A program made the translations under genes and the position numbers. The notes beneath the pieces are model-generated. The model saw only the letters and a program-made list of their open reading frames with translations. It searched no databases and was not told where the DNA came from. A stretch of DNA of 63,608 nt from positions 1-63,608 of the forward strand of contig NETF01000141.1 in assembly GCA_002172675.1 (NCBI GenBank), in the 5' to 3' direction. Positions within the stretch are counted from its first letter, which is position 1. Each line of letters begins with the position of its first letter. Source of the stretch: an unicellular cyanobacterium SU3. Lineage in GTDB: Bacteria > Cyanobacteriota > Cyanobacteriia > Cyanobacteriales > Microcystaceae. Shown here piece after piece: positions 17,271 through 28,511 of the stretch.

Positions 17271-17318
17271 CACTGATAACTGCTCACTATTCACTGTTCA
17301 CTGTTCACTGATACTGAC
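17271..17318. repeat. CTGATAACTG/TTCACTG short tandem repeat
   Basis: CACTGATAACTG is followed by three direct copies of TTCACTG (17291-17311), then ATACTGAC. A related stretch occurs at 27345-27376. This is a cyanobacterial type of short tandemly repeated repetitive sequence. It lies in the dnaK3 upstream region. Confidence 0.7.
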
Positions 17319-17415
17319 GACAATTCGATACAATATTGTCAACGAGACTTAATCAAGCTAAACTCTCGAACGAACCAACCGCAATTAAATGGAGTAGCTG
17401 GAGAAAAGAATAAAC

Positions 17416-19632
17416 ATGGGCAAAGTAGTCGGCATTGATCTGGGGACAACTAATTCTGTCGTTGCCGTAATGGAAGGCGGAAAGCCAGTCGTGATCGCCA
17501 ACTCAGAAGGAATGCGTACTACCCCTTCTGTGGTTGGGTTTAATAAAGATGGAGAATTAGTCGTCGGACAAATGGCTAGACGGCAAGCGGTATTAAATCC
17601 CCAAAATACCTATTATGGGGTTAAACGCTTCATGGGACGAAAGTATACAGAATTAACCCCTGACTCAAAACAAGTTCCCTACACCATTCGTCGGGATGAA
17701 TACGGCAATATTAAAATTAAATGTCCTCGTCTCAAGAGAGACTTTGCTCCCGAAGAAATCTCCGCTAAAATTCTCCGTAAATTGGCAGAAGAAGCAGAAC
17801 GTTACTTAGGGGAACCCGTCACCGGCGCAGTGATAACCGTTCCTGCCTATTTTAACGACTCCCAACGACAAGCCACCAGAGACGCAGGGAGAATAGCAGG
17901 ATTAGAAGTTTTACGCATCATCAACGAACCCACCGCAGCATCATTAGCCTATGGCTTAGATCAAGAAATATCGCAAAAAATCCTCGTCTTTGACTTAGGG
18001 GGAGGAACCTTTGATGTTTCTGTCTTAGAAGTGGGTGATGGAGTATTTGAAGTGAGAGCTACCAGTGGAGATACTCAACTGGGAGGAGGAGACTTTGATA
18101 AGCGCATTGTAGACTGGTTAGCCGAACAATTTTTAGAACAAGAAAAAGTAGACCTTCGCAAAGATAGACAAGCATTACAACGACTGACAGAAGCGGCAGA
18201 AAAAGCAAAAATAGAGCTATCAGGGGTCAGTGTTACCGATATTAATCTACCCTTCATTACTGCCACCGAAGACGGTCCTAAGCACCTAGAAACTCGTCTC
18301 ACACGCCCTCAATTGGAAGACCTCTGCGCTGATTTAGTGAGTCGTCTCACTCGTCCTATTAAAAGAGCTTTAAACGATGCCAGATTAACCCCCGTACAAA
18401 TTGATGAAGTAGTGTTAGTGGGCGGGGGAACCCGAATGCCCATGATTAAAGCCTTAGTCCGCAGTTTCATCGACAAAGAACCCAACGAAAACGTTAACCC
18501 CGATGAAGTGGTAGCGGTGGGAGCTGCCATTCAATCCGGTATTTTAGCAGGGGAAGTCAAAGAAATCTTATTGTTAGATGTGACTCCTTTATCCTTGGGA
18601 TTAGAAACCATTGGCGGTGTTACCAAGAAATTAATACCTCGCAACACCACTATTCCTGTGCGTCGTTCCGACATCTTTTCTACCGGGGAAAATAATCAAA
18701 CCATGGTAGAAATTCATGTGGTGCAAGGAGAAAGGGAAATGGCCAAAGATAACAAATCCTTGGGACGGTTTAAATTAACAGGGATACCGCCGGCACCGAG
18801 GGGCATTCCTCAAGTCCAAGTCGCTTTTGATATCGATGCGAATGGCATATTACAGGTAACAGCCCGCGATCGCACCACCGGCAGAGAGCAAAGTGTAGTT
18901 ATACAAGGGGCTTCAACCCTCAGCGAAGGGGAAATTAATCGCATGATCCAAGAAGCCAGCGAATTTGCTGAAGAAGATCGACAACGAAGAGAACGGATCG
19001 AAAAACGCAATAAAGCTAAAGCCTTAACCGATCAGGCATTACGGCGGTTAAAAGATGTTACTTTAGATTTTGGGACTCAATTTACCAGTGGGTATCGTCG
19101 GCAAATTGAATCCTTAAATGCAGAGATCCTCGACAGTTTGGATAAAGATGATGAAAGACGCTTAGATCGAGCGCAGGCGGACTTACAAGATGTTTTGTAT
19201 GAACTGAACCGAGAAGTACGCTTACAATACGACGATGAAGAAGACGAAGGGATTTTTGAGTCCATCCGTAAAACTTTAACAGGGGATGATGACGATGACT
19301 ACCTTTATAGTCCCCGTGGTTCTTCGCTGTATGGGGATAACTACGGTACACCTCGTTATCCAGAACGCCGAGACTATGGTTCTCCTCCTCCTCGTTATGA
19401 TGAGCGTCAAACTTATGGTTCTCCTCCTCCTCGTTATGAACCCTACGATCGCTATGAAGACGAATATGACGACTGGCAAGAAGAACGCCCTAGTCCGCGA
19501 TCGCGTCGTCGTCCACCTTCTGAACCGCGTCAATATCCCCCCAGAGAGTCCGATGCTTACTATACCCGCGATCGCTCCCGTCGTATTCCAGCAGAAAATC
19601 AATGGGATGAAGAGGACGATGATTGGTTCTAA
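17416..19632 (+). CDS. dnaK3: Hsp70 chaperone DnaK3
   Basis: This 738-residue Hsp70 belongs to the cyanobacterial DnaK3 type, a chaperone linked to thylakoid membranes. The nucleotide-binding domain (1-380) has [51 protein letters not shown] and [11 protein letters not shown]. The linker [16 protein letters not shown] and the substrate domain with [19 protein letters not shown] follow. After about residue 620 comes a charged tail, rich in Asp/Glu, Pro, Arg and Tyr, with two copies of YGSPPPRY. A long atypical tail instead of EEVD-like ends marks DnaK3. The dnaJ gene 63 bases downstream on the same strand is its normal neighbour. Confidence 0.93.
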   Translation: MGKVVGIDLGTTNSVVAVMEGGKPVVIANSEGMRTTPSVVGFNKDGELVVGQMARRQAVLNPQNTYYGVKRFMGRKYTELTPDSKQVPYTIRRDEYGNIKIKCPRLKRDFAPEEISAKILRKLAEEAERYLGEPVTGAVITVPAYFNDSQRQATRDAGRIAGLEVLRIINEPTAASLAYGLDQEISQKILVFDLGGGTFDVSVLEVGDGVFEVRATSGDTQLGGGDFDKRIVDWLAEQFLEQEKVDLRKDRQALQRLTEAAEKAKIELSGVSVTDINLPFITATEDGPKHLETRLTRPQLEDLCADLVSRLTRPIKRALNDARLTPVQIDEVVLVGGGTRMPMIKALVRSFIDKEPNENVNPDEVVAVGAAIQSGILAGEVKEILLLDVTPLSLGLETIGGVTKKLIPRNTTIPVRRSDIFSTGENNQTMVEIHVVQGEREMAKDNKSLGRFKLTGIPPAPRGIPQVQVAFDIDANGILQVTARDRTTGREQSVVIQGASTLSEGEINRMIQEASEFAEEDRQRRERIEKRNKAKALTDQALRRLKDVTLDFGTQFTSGYRRQIESLNAEILDSLDKDDERRLDRAQADLQDVLYELNREVRLQYDDEEDEGIFESIRKTLTGDDDDDYLYSPRGSSLYGDNYGTPRYPERRDYGSPPPRYDERQTYGSPPPRYEPYDRYEDEYDDWQEERPSPRSRRRPPSEPRQYPPRESDAYYTRDRSRRIPAENQWDEEDDDWF

Positions 19633-19695
19633 GGTCTTAAGACCATTAAAATAAAAATTCTGACCCGATTCCCATTCTGTGTTTTATACTGATAT

Positions 19696-20577
19696 ATGCA
19701 GCAACTTCGTAACTACTATGCCATTTTAGGGGTTTCTAAAGATGCCAGTGCCGAGGAGATCAAAAAATCTTTTCGTAAACTCGCTCGGCAGTATCATCCT
19801 GATGTAAATCCAGGGGATACCACAGCAGAAGAAAAATTTAAGAGTATTAACGAAGCCTACGATATTTTATCCGATGAGGCAAAACGGGCTGATTATGATC
19901 GGATGCGTTTTGGCAAAACGAAACGCCGTCCCCCTCGTTCCCAACCTCGTCCCTCTCGTAATGGCAACAACGCAAGTAGTTACAGTCGAGATAGTGAGTT
20001 TTGGCGGTTCCAAGACTATAACCCTGGCAGTACGCGACGGGCAAAAGTGGTGAACCCCTCTCGCAGCGCAAGGGATGTTGAAGCTAAGTTAAATATCCCC
20101 CTAGAAAAAGCTTATCGGGGGGGACGGGAAAGAATTCGCCTCGAAGACGGGCGATCACTAGAAGTGGATATGCCATCGGGGATGATTGATGGTCAGAAAA
20201 TTCGTCTCAAAGGCCAAGGGTTGCAAGGGGGGGATCTCTATCTCAAAATTACTATTACTCCTCACGCTTTTTTTGAGTTACGGGGTAGCGATATCGCTTG
20301 TCGAGTGCCTGTAACCCCTAGTGAAGCCATTTTAGGGGGTTCGGTGGAGGTTCCCACCATCGATGGTTTAGTTAAGATGACTGTTCCTAAAGGGGTGCGT
20401 CCGGGTCAACGTTTACGGTTAGCTAATAAAGGATATCCCAACGGTTCAGGAAAACGAGGGGATCAACTCGTAGAAATACAAATCGCTATCCCTTCTGAAA
20501 TAAGCGAAGAAGAAATCGCTTTATATCAACAAATTCGGGAAAAAGAACAATTTAACCCTCGTCAACATTGGTTATAA
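19696..20577 (+). CDS. dnaJ: DnaJ-family co-chaperone of DnaK3, without zinc fingers
   Basis: This 293-residue J-protein stimulates Hsp70 ATPase. The J domain (residues 1-72) has NYYAILGVSKDASAEEIKKS and the HPD motif in RQYHPDVNPGDTT. A basic linker rich in Arg, Pro and Ser follows (about 75-130). The two C-terminal substrate domains then appear (LNIPLEKAYRGGRERIRL, VDMPSGMIDGQKIRLKGQGL, VTPSEAILGGSVEVPTIDG, VPKGVRPGQRLRLANKGY). The cysteine-rich zinc region is absent, so it is a type II J-protein. It sits directly behind dnaK3. Confidence 0.93.
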   Translation: MQQLRNYYAILGVSKDASAEEIKKSFRKLARQYHPDVNPGDTTAEEKFKSINEAYDILSDEAKRADYDRMRFGKTKRRPPRSQPRPSRNGNNASSYSRDSEFWRFQDYNPGSTRRAKVVNPSRSARDVEAKLNIPLEKAYRGGRERIRLEDGRSLEVDMPSGMIDGQKIRLKGQGLQGGDLYLKITITPHAFFELRGSDIACRVPVTPSEAILGGSVEVPTIDGLVKMTVPKGVRPGQRLRLANKGYPNGSGKRGDQLVEIQIAIPSEISEEEIALYQQIREKEQFNPRQHWL

Positions 20578-20617
20578 AATTAAGAATAGACATAATTAGG
20601 AGGAGAGTAAAACCTTA

Positions 20618-20818
20618 ATGGAATTAGCAGAAAACTTTGTCACGGATGCACAAGGAAACCGTATCGGGGTACTTCTGAGCATAAAAGATTATCAGAAACT
20701 TTTAGACGCTTTAGAAGAATTAGAAGCGATTCAAGCTTATGATAATGCTGTTGCTTTTGATGATGAGGAAATGTCTTTTGAAATGGCAATTTCTGAAATT
20801 GAAAAAGGCCGTTCATGA
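20618..20818 (+). CDS. Putative RelB/Phd-type antitoxin
   Basis: This 66-residue protein starts MELAENFVTDAQGNRIGVLL and continues SIKDYQKLLDALEELEAIQA, ending acidic (EEMSFEMAISEIEKGRS). The pattern, a short beta strand followed by a Leu-rich helix, is common in cyanobacterial antitoxins paired with RelE. GGAGGAGAG lies upstream of the ATG. The stop overlaps the next start by four bases (ATGA). The antitoxin role is inferred from this pairing. Confidence 0.83.
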   Translation: MELAENFVTDAQGNRIGVLLSIKDYQKLLDALEELEAIQAYDNAVAFDDEEMSFEMAISEIEKGRS

Positions 20819-21069
20819 GTTACAAAATTACCATTAAAAGACGGGCAATTAAGTCGTTAGGTAATTTACCTGATAAAGATTATCAAAGCGTTCGAGATGC
20901 TATCAGAAAACTTGCCGAAAATCCTAGACCTAATGGTTGTTTAAAATTAAGAGATAGAGATGGATATCGTATTCGTATAGGAGTCTATAGAGTTATCTAT
21001 CAAATTAATGATAAAGAGGAAAAAATTACGGTTCTTGATATTGGACACAGGCGAGATATTTACCGTTGA
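20815..21069 (+). CDS. RelE/ParE-family toxin
   Basis: This 84-residue protein has the RelE fold pattern: SYKITIKRRAIKSLGNLPDK, AIRKLAENPRPNGCLKLRDR, the core YRIRIGVYRVIYQINDKEEK, and the C-terminal ITVLDIGHRRDIYR. The arginines in YRIRIGVYRVIY and the final HRRDIYR match the active-site region of RelE mRNA interferases. It overlaps the antitoxin start-to-stop and is followed by a GGTGG/CCACC hairpin. Confidence 0.9.
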   Translation: MSYKITIKRRAIKSLGNLPDKDYQSVRDAIRKLAENPRPNGCLKLRDRDGYRIRIGVYRVIYQINDKEEKITVLDIGHRRDIYR

Positions 21070-21106
21070 ATATTTATATAGCAAAAGATGTTAAATAAAA
21101 AAATAA

Positions 21107-21123
21107 GGTGGAAACTAGCCACC
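21107..21123 (+). terminator. Hairpin after the RelE gene
   Basis: GGTGG (21107-21111) and CCACC (21119-21123) pair around a seven-base loop, followed by CTACTTTTAC. It lies between the convergent relE and htpG genes and may serve as a terminator. It also resembles the GTAGGGTGG repeats in this window. Confidence 0.45.
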
Positions 21124-21150
21124 CTACTTTTACAGAATATTAATTAGTCA

Positions 21151-23145
21151 CTATTTTGTCAAACGAGTTAACACTTGGTTAGATCGTTCAACAAATGATT
21201 TCATCCCTTCACCATCGAGTCCTTTTTGTGCAATTAAAGCTAAATCATAGATATGTTGACACAACATTTTAACCATTTCTGCTGAGGGAGACTCACCTTT
21301 TGCTTGGATAATACTTCCCTGACTCAACTGATAGATATTTTCGATCAAGGGATGGGTTGTATTAATAACAAAAACGTGTTCTTCTGGAAAGTCCATTACC
21401 TGTTGTTGAGAAACAGCCATCATCTCACGAAAACGTCTCATTGCTTCAGGTAATAATACCATTGCAGGGGGTGTACTTTCGGGACTATCTGATTTTAAGG
21501 CTTGGGTTTTAATGTTGACTTTATTGTTATTTAAAGCCTTCTCAAAAATTTCCTTAATTTGATCACTGCGGGTTTTATTGGTGTTAGGATCAACAATTTC
21601 ATCGGCTTTATCTTGTTGAACTAAGGTATCATCTAATTCTGCATCCACACGAGAGAATTTAACCTCAGAATATTCTTTTTCTAAGAAAGGAATAAAGTAA
21701 TTTGTATCGATGAAAGAGTCCATAAACAGGATTTCTAAACCCTGATTTTTGTAGAGTTCTACATAAGTTGCTTGGGTATCGGGATCGGTACAGTAAAAGA
21801 TGCGATTTTTATGGCGTTCTTTGTTACGTTCTAGGTAAGCTGGTAAAGTAGTATATCCTTCACTTTCGTAACTAAATTTTTCCTCCTTTTCAGTGTTAGA
21901 AGTCACATCTTCCCAGAAATCCCCTTCTCCTTCTACTTGTACTTGTGGGGTTTCAGCCTCAGATTTTTTACCTACTTTATCTGCTTTGTAAGTGGTTTTA
22001 TAGATGAGAATATCTTCAACTTGTTTTTTAAATTTCTCATCTTTGAGAGAACCATACTTTACAAAAGTTCCCACATCTTTCCAACAATTAATATACTCTT
22101 CTGGAGTCTCGTTATAGATAGATTTGAGGCGATCGGCAATCTTTTTAGCGATATGATTGGCGATACTGCGAACAGTGCGATGATTGGTTAACGCACTTCG
22201 AGAGACGTTTAAGGGAATATCAGGACTATCAATAACCCCCCGTAAAGGCATTAAGAATTCTGGTATGATTTCTTCACAGTGATCGTTAACAAATACCTGA
22301 TTACAGAACAGTTTAATATGTCCTTGAGAAACATCAACATCAGGACGTAATTTAGGAAAGTATAAAATTCCGTTTAATAGATAAGGATAATCCGTGTTTA
22401 AATGTACCCATAATAGGGGATCTTCTTGGTAGGGATAGAGATAACGATAAAACTCTAAATAGTCCTCATCCGTTAAATTTTGGGGTGATTCTTTCCAGAG
22501 TGCTTTTTGTCGGTTAATGGTTTCGTTTTCAAACTTAATAGGGACAGGAACAAAATCAGAATAAGTTTTTACTAATTGACGAATTCTTTGGGGTTCTAAA
22601 TATTCTTGTTCATCGTCCATTAAGGTTAGAGTAACCGTTGTTCCTATTTGCGATCGCGAAGATTCTGTTATCTCAAATTCAGGGGAACCATCACAAGACC
22701 AATGAACTGCTTGTGATCCTTCTTTATAGGATAAAGTATCAATTTCTACCTGTTTAGCTACCATAAAAGCAGAGTAGAACCCTAAACCAAAATGGCCGAT
22801 CAAATCATTGGCACTTTTTTGATATTTTTGTACAAATTCTTCTGCACTTGAAAAAGCAACTTGATTGATATATTTTTTAATCTCTTCAACGGTCATGCCA
22901 ATACCGTTATCATAAATAGAAAGGGTTTTATTATTCTTATCAACTGTAATAGTAATTTCAGGTTCAGGAACATCTCCTGAGAGTTCTCCTGCTAAAGAAG
23001 CCATTTTTAACTTAGAAATGGCATCCACTGCATTAGAAATTAATTCCCTTAAGAAGATTTCATGATCGGTGTAGAGAGACTTCTTAATAATGGGAAAAAT
23101 ATTTTCAGTATGAATGGTAATGTTACCTTTTTCCAGTACCGCCAT
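21151..23145 (-). CDS. htpG: Hsp90 chaperone HtpG
   Basis: HtpG is the bacterial cytosolic Hsp90, here 664 residues. The N-terminal ATPase domain has the GHKL motifs ELISNAVDAISKL (residues 34-46), YDNGIGM (78-84) and GHFGLGFYSAFMV (about 116-128). The middle domain has the catalytic-loop region IPEFLMPLRGVIDSPDIPLN followed by VSRSALTNH. The C-terminal domain contains PPAMVLLPEAMRRFREMM and the dimerisation end. In cyanobacteria HtpG also interacts with linker polypeptides and tetrapyrrole enzymes. No truncation is seen. It starts at ATG, with GGAAAAAC upstream rather than a strong Shine-Dalgarno. Confidence 0.97.
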   Translation of the reverse strand: MAVLEKGNITIHTENIFPIIKKSLYTDHEIFLRELISNAVDAISKLKMASLAGELSGDVPEPEITITVDKNNKTLSIYDNGIGMTVEEIKKYINQVAFSSAEEFVQKYQKSANDLIGHFGLGFYSAFMVAKQVEIDTLSYKEGSQAVHWSCDGSPEFEITESSRSQIGTTVTLTLMDDEQEYLEPQRIRQLVKTYSDFVPVPIKFENETINRQKALWKESPQNLTDEDYLEFYRYLYPYQEDPLLWVHLNTDYPYLLNGILYFPKLRPDVDVSQGHIKLFCNQVFVNDHCEEIIPEFLMPLRGVIDSPDIPLNVSRSALTNHRTVRSIANHIAKKIADRLKSIYNETPEEYINCWKDVGTFVKYGSLKDEKFKKQVEDILIYKTTYKADKVGKKSEAETPQVQVEGEGDFWEDVTSNTEKEEKFSYESEGYTTLPAYLERNKERHKNRIFYCTDPDTQATYVELYKNQGLEILFMDSFIDTNYFIPFLEKEYSEVKFSRVDAELDDTLVQQDKADEIVDPNTNKTRSDQIKEIFEKALNNNKVNIKTQALKSDSPESTPPAMVLLPEAMRRFREMMAVSQQQVMDFPEEHVFVINTTHPLIENIYQLSQGSIIQAKGESPSAEMVKMLCQHIYDLALIAQKGLDGEGMKSFVERSNQVLTRLTK

Positions 23146-23306
23146 AGTTTTTCCTTGTTGTTAGAATAGGGTTTACATATTGTCTCTTATCATTGTCTCT
23201 GATTTTGACCATTGTTTCATCTTGGGATTATTACACCTCACAGATGTGGATATCCGTACTTCTTGATAATTAATAATGAATAATTAACAATTAATAATTG
23301 GCAATA

Positions 23307-23324
23307 TCAAGGCTGAAGCCTTGA
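23307..23324. repeat. TCAAGGC-tgaa-GCCTTGA hairpin repeat
   Basis: A perfect seven-base-pair inverted repeat with a four-base loop lies between htpG and the next minus-strand gene, followed by CTACGGAC. This AAGGCTTGA-type palindrome is a typical small dispersed repeat of cyanobacteria. It may also end transcription of the 23366-24034 gene. Confidence 0.5.
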
Positions 23325-23365
23325 CTACGGACTTTTCTATTTTATATTTAATTACAGCTACCTAG

Positions 23366-24034
23366 TTAATATTGAGCTATATTTTGATTTTGCTCTACTG
23401 AATTTTGATATAACCAAGTGGTAGCATAACCGAGTCCATATAATAAAATAGCATCACTACACGCTCCCACAACAGGCCCAATTCCTGGTATCATTTCAAC
23501 AAAACTTAAACTGGTTTTAAGCAGTCCACCACCTAAAGATAAGTTATATAAGGCGAAGTTTTCTCCTCGACGTAGAGGGGTTTCTAAGGTTAAATTATAA
23601 ACAGCGGCCAATTTATAAATCATTTCAACCTGTAGTTTAGTAATGGCTGAAAATTCTAGTCCTAATAAAAATAGAGCAAAGGGAGGTATTAAGTTAGTAA
23701 AAACGCCGACTTTTGCTGCTTCTATTCCTTGTTGTTGAATGATTCTATTAGCTAGTTGATCGGGGGTTTCTGTTGGATACTTTTGTCGTAATTGGTTGAT
23801 ATTTTCTTGTATCTGATTATGATCAACTTCTCCTAAAATATACATTAACCACTGTAATCCTATCCAGGGATAAATTTTTTGTAAAATAGGATTTTTAGCT
23901 ACACTTTCTAATGTTTTTCCTGTTTCTTCTAAGTGAGGCTTTAAGTTATATTCTATCTGCTTATAAATTTCGTCGTTAATAGTTTTCAAGGTTTTTTCAA
24001 AGTCGTTATTTAGTTTTTGGTTACTATAGCTCAT
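23366..24034 (-). CDS. Hypothetical membrane protein, possibly EcsC/DUF697-like
   Basis: This protein of 222 residues has a charged helical N-terminus (about 1-60). Hydrophobic segments follow near residues 117-136 (FTNLIPPFALFLLGLEFSAI) and 175-205 (VEMIPGIGPVVGACSDAILL). Between them is LQVEMIYKLAAVYNLTLETP, which resembles the helix found in DUF697/YcjF-like and EcsC proteins. The assignment is tentative. It is divergent from the frameshifted gene that starts at 24213, and the two could share a promoter region. Confidence 0.6.
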   Translation of the reverse strand: MSYSNQKLNNDFEKTLKTINDEIYKQIEYNLKPHLEETGKTLESVAKNPILQKIYPWIGLQWLMYILGEVDHNQIQENINQLRQKYPTETPDQLANRIIQQQGIEAAKVGVFTNLIPPFALFLLGLEFSAITKLQVEMIYKLAAVYNLTLETPLRRGENFALYNLSLGGGLLKTSLSFVEMIPGIGPVVGACSDAILLYGLGYATTWLYQNSVEQNQNIAQY

Positions 24035-24212
24035 AATTAAGTATTATTATCCTTTTCTATATAAAATACTAGCAAAAGCGATAAAGTTTGTCATCTTTCT
24101 AGAGAAAGATTATAAAAATTTATATTGATTTAATATAAATGTATTGACAGTATTTTTGTATTATGATAGTTTTTAATTAATTTATATTTATTAAATAAGT
24201 CAATTTACCATA

Positions 24213-25150
24213 ATGTCTAATTCCGACAAATCTTTAGATGAACTGTTGAAAGATTATCAAAAAAATAAAGGAATTGATTTTTTTGATACTTCATTAAAAG
24301 CTAGTATATCGTTTATACCTGGTATTTCGCAATTTGTTAATGATTATATTAAATCATCTTCTACTAAACGGTTAGACAAGTTTTTAGCAGTAGTTTTTCA
24401 AGAAATTGAAAATTTACAGGAAAATACTAATCAACACACTGATTTAGATAATCCTTCTTTTCAAACAACTTTAATGTATGCACTGCAAATTGCTAGTCGT
24501 AATCATCAAGAAGAAAAAATAAATGCTCTTAAAAATGCAGTTTTTAACTCTGCTTTAATTGACTCTATAGGATCAGATAGACAATCAATTTTTTTGAATT
24601 ATATCGTCAATTAACTCCTTCATACTTGAAAGTATTAGATATTATTAGCAACTTCTCTAAGTATGGAGAAAATGAGATGATTCCTTATTTACAAAAAGCG
24701 AATATAAACGTAAATGAAATTAGGAACAAAATTTCTATTTTACACGAATTAAATAAAAATGAAGATTTTTATAATAACATAATACAAGATTTAGAAAATA
24801 AAAGTTTAGTGAATTTTGATGATGTTAGAAATGCAAAGTCTCCATTTGGTTTAAGTCACCAAGTCAACCGAATTAGATTTACACAATTAAACCAGTTAAA
24901 TATTCAAGAATTAGTAAACTTGATTAACAATATAATTGAAGTTGAAAAAAATATTGCAAAGTTTCTAGACGAACCAAAATTGACTACACTCAATTATGTC
25001 GGCATTCTTAATGGCAGCATTTATTGTTTAGGTCATACAAATATTTTTATTCAGCCTGATATTATTTCAGCCAAAATTGACAAGATAGTAACAGCACTAG
25101 GTCAATTTTTCATCAATTTTATACAGTCTCCGTTAAAATCTGATACTTAA
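24213..25150 (+). pseudogene. Hypothetical protein gene split by a one-base deletion in a T run
   Basis: The first frame encodes 133 residues (MSNSDKSLDELLKDYQKNKG ... SIGSDRQSIFLNYIVN) and stops at 24614. The second frame is open from before 24600 and reads FELYRQLTPSYLKVLDIISN, then runs to 25150. Adding one T to the seven-T run at 24589-24595 joins them into a single protein of about 312 residues. The N-terminal half has a hydrophobic FIPGISQFVNDYI stretch; the C-terminal half is helical and charged. A DUF4393-like family is possible but not certain. Frameshift decay, sequencing error or slippage at the T run can all explain this. Confidence 0.7.
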
Positions 25151-25300
25151 CTTGTAAATTTATTAAATCAATTCTAAGAAAAAGTGTATAAGTGGGTCAT
25201 GTATTTAACTAAAATATTAAGTATAAGGAATTTCTGAAATGTTATAAATGTCTGTCAATCTTTGATTATACTTTTAGTGATTATCTTGTTGATCCTATAA

Positions 25301-26926
<1,626 letters not shown>

Positions 26927-27356
26927 AGCTATACATTATCGCTACAATTCCTAATTTACACTCAATATGTATGTGTATTTTATGCAGGGGGTGTGGGGGA
27001 CGAAATGCCTCCCCCACCGGGGGGGTTGGGGGGCTGGCCTCTTAATAAAACATACGATTCTTAGACAAGATTTTGATAAAAAGATAATTTATCTCTCTAG
27101 TTAATATTAAGAATTGGTATTAGTTCCATTTTCATAGCTGAAGTAAAATGAAATATAAATAAGTGAGTATAAATCAAATAAAAAATCATTTTAGTAACAT
27201 ATTTTGTAAAAAATGTCAATATTTTGTAAGGTGGGCAAAATTTTTGACATGATAAATCCAAATAAACATCTGATTTGCCCACCCTACTGTTTGCTATTAA
27301 TCAGTTTAAAGAAAGTCATTAATAGCTAATACTGATAATTTATCACTGATGACTGA
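26927..27356. repeat. Spacer with a G-rich hairpin and a GGTGGGC inverted repeat
   Basis: After pyrG comes a G-rich block (26987-27033) with four runs of five or more G. Part of it folds as GTGGGGGA (26993-27000) with TCCCCCAC (27010-27017). Further on, GTAAGGTGGGCAAA (27226-27239) pairs with TTTGCCCACCCTAC (27274-27287) around a 34-base loop. At 27345-27376 a GATCACTGTTCAGTG-type repeat runs into the end of the HEAT gene. No gene is evident; the 61-codon minus-strand frame at 27097-27282 lies partly on the repeat arms and looks spurious. Confidence 0.7.
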
Positions 27357-28499
27357 TCACTGTTCAGTGTTCACTGCTTTTTTCAATCCTGCGATCGCGT
27401 GTAATTGTAAAGATTTATTAGGGTCATTTGCTAGGGTTCTGAGACAATTAATAGCAGTTTCGTCTGCTAATTCTCCTAAAGAAACGGCTATCTCCTGCTT
27501 TATTTTAGGATGTTGACTCATAGGGGACATTGAGGCTAAAAAATCAATTAAAATTTGACTGGCTCGATGTCTAACTATTTCACTTTTTTGAGTCCCTAAT
27601 AAACTGATTATTATTTGACAAATATCTAAGTTTTCTGTTAATAATGCTTGTTTTAAATAATTTAACGCTTGAGGTGATTCAGTCCAATTTAATGCTTTAA
27701 TTACCGCTTTTTTAAGTTCTATAGGGGTTGTTTCTTTGTTGAGAATAATCCCTAATTCTTCTATCGCTTCATCGCTTTTAATTCGTCCTAAAGTGAGAGC
27801 AGTTTGTTGACAAATCTCTAAATTTATGTCATAAAGTAATGGTTTTAAATTTTGAATAATGTTTAATTCTGCTGTTAATTCTGATTGTATTCCTAAAGCA
27901 ATTATAGCTTCTTTACGAACAGTAGAAACAGGGTCATTTAAAGCTTGAGTAAAAATAGGAATAAGTGGTTTTTGATGAAAACTACCTAAACATTCTAAAG
28001 CGATCGCTCGAATTTCTGGATTAGAATCATTAACTATTTTTAATAACGGTTCAATAGTATCTAAATGTCGAATTTGTGCCAATGCTTTAACGGCTAATAA
28101 TCTAGAAGTTTCATCCGTTTTTAATAAAGTGTCTAAACTATTTATAGCAGAAATTCCCATTTTTCCTAACCCTTCTGCCAGGATACTTAAAAGTTCCTCT
28201 TCTTCTGTAGTTTGCAGTAGTTGAGTAAAATAAATAATTATTTTTACATCATTAAACTCCGATAAAATACGAGCAATAAACCAACGATATTCAACTTCTA
28301 TATTGTCATTTTCTAAGATTTTTAATAAAGGAGCAACAATCTTTTCTCCCAGTTTAGGAAATAGTTTTGCTACTTCCCATCTTTGTCGAAAATCTCCTGA
28401 TTCTAATAAGGATAATCCTAAATTTATTAAATCAGGATTGTCGTTTTGATTTCGATAAATGCCTATTTTAAATTCTTGTAATGCTTTATCATTATCCAT
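27357..28499 (-). CDS. HEAT-repeat protein
   Basis: This 380-residue protein consists almost wholly of HEAT-like helical repeats. Examples are LLKILENDNIEVEYRWFIAR, LLAVKALAQIRHLDTIEPLL, PEIRAIALECLGSFHQKPLI, VRKEAIIALGIQ and ICQQTALTLGRIKSDEAIEE. Such proteins act as scaffolds, and in cyanobacteria some are related to phycobilin lyases (CpcE/PecE-like), though no lyase feature is clear here. It starts 12 bases after the upstream kinase gene on the same strand, so they likely form an operon. The final codons and stop come from a short dispersed repeat (see 27345-27376). Confidence 0.88.
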   Translation of the reverse strand: MDNDKALQEFKIGIYRNQNDNPDLINLGLSLLESGDFRQRWEVAKLFPKLGEKIVAPLLKILENDNIEVEYRWFIARILSEFNDVKIIIYFTQLLQTTEEEELLSILAEGLGKMGISAINSLDTLLKTDETSRLLAVKALAQIRHLDTIEPLLKIVNDSNPEIRAIALECLGSFHQKPLIPIFTQALNDPVSTVRKEAIIALGIQSELTAELNIIQNLKPLLYDINLEICQQTALTLGRIKSDEAIEELGIILNKETTPIELKKAVIKALNWTESPQALNYLKQALLTENLDICQIIISLLGTQKSEIVRHRASQILIDFLASMSPMSQHPKIKQEIAVSLGELADETAINCLRTLANDPNKSLQLHAIAGLKKAVNTEQ

Positions 28500-28511
28500 A
28501 AACTTAATCTC

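Noticed and set aside
19082-19654. Several long frames overlapping the dnaK3 tail on both strands
   Set aside because: The low-complexity Pro/Arg/Tyr tail opens all frames; only the dnaK3 frame continues a conserved domain.
27097-27282. 61-codon minus-strand open frame between pyrG and the HEAT gene
   Set aside because: It overlaps the arms of an inverted repeat and has a chance-like composition rich in Phe, Tyr and Lys, with no ribosome binding site.
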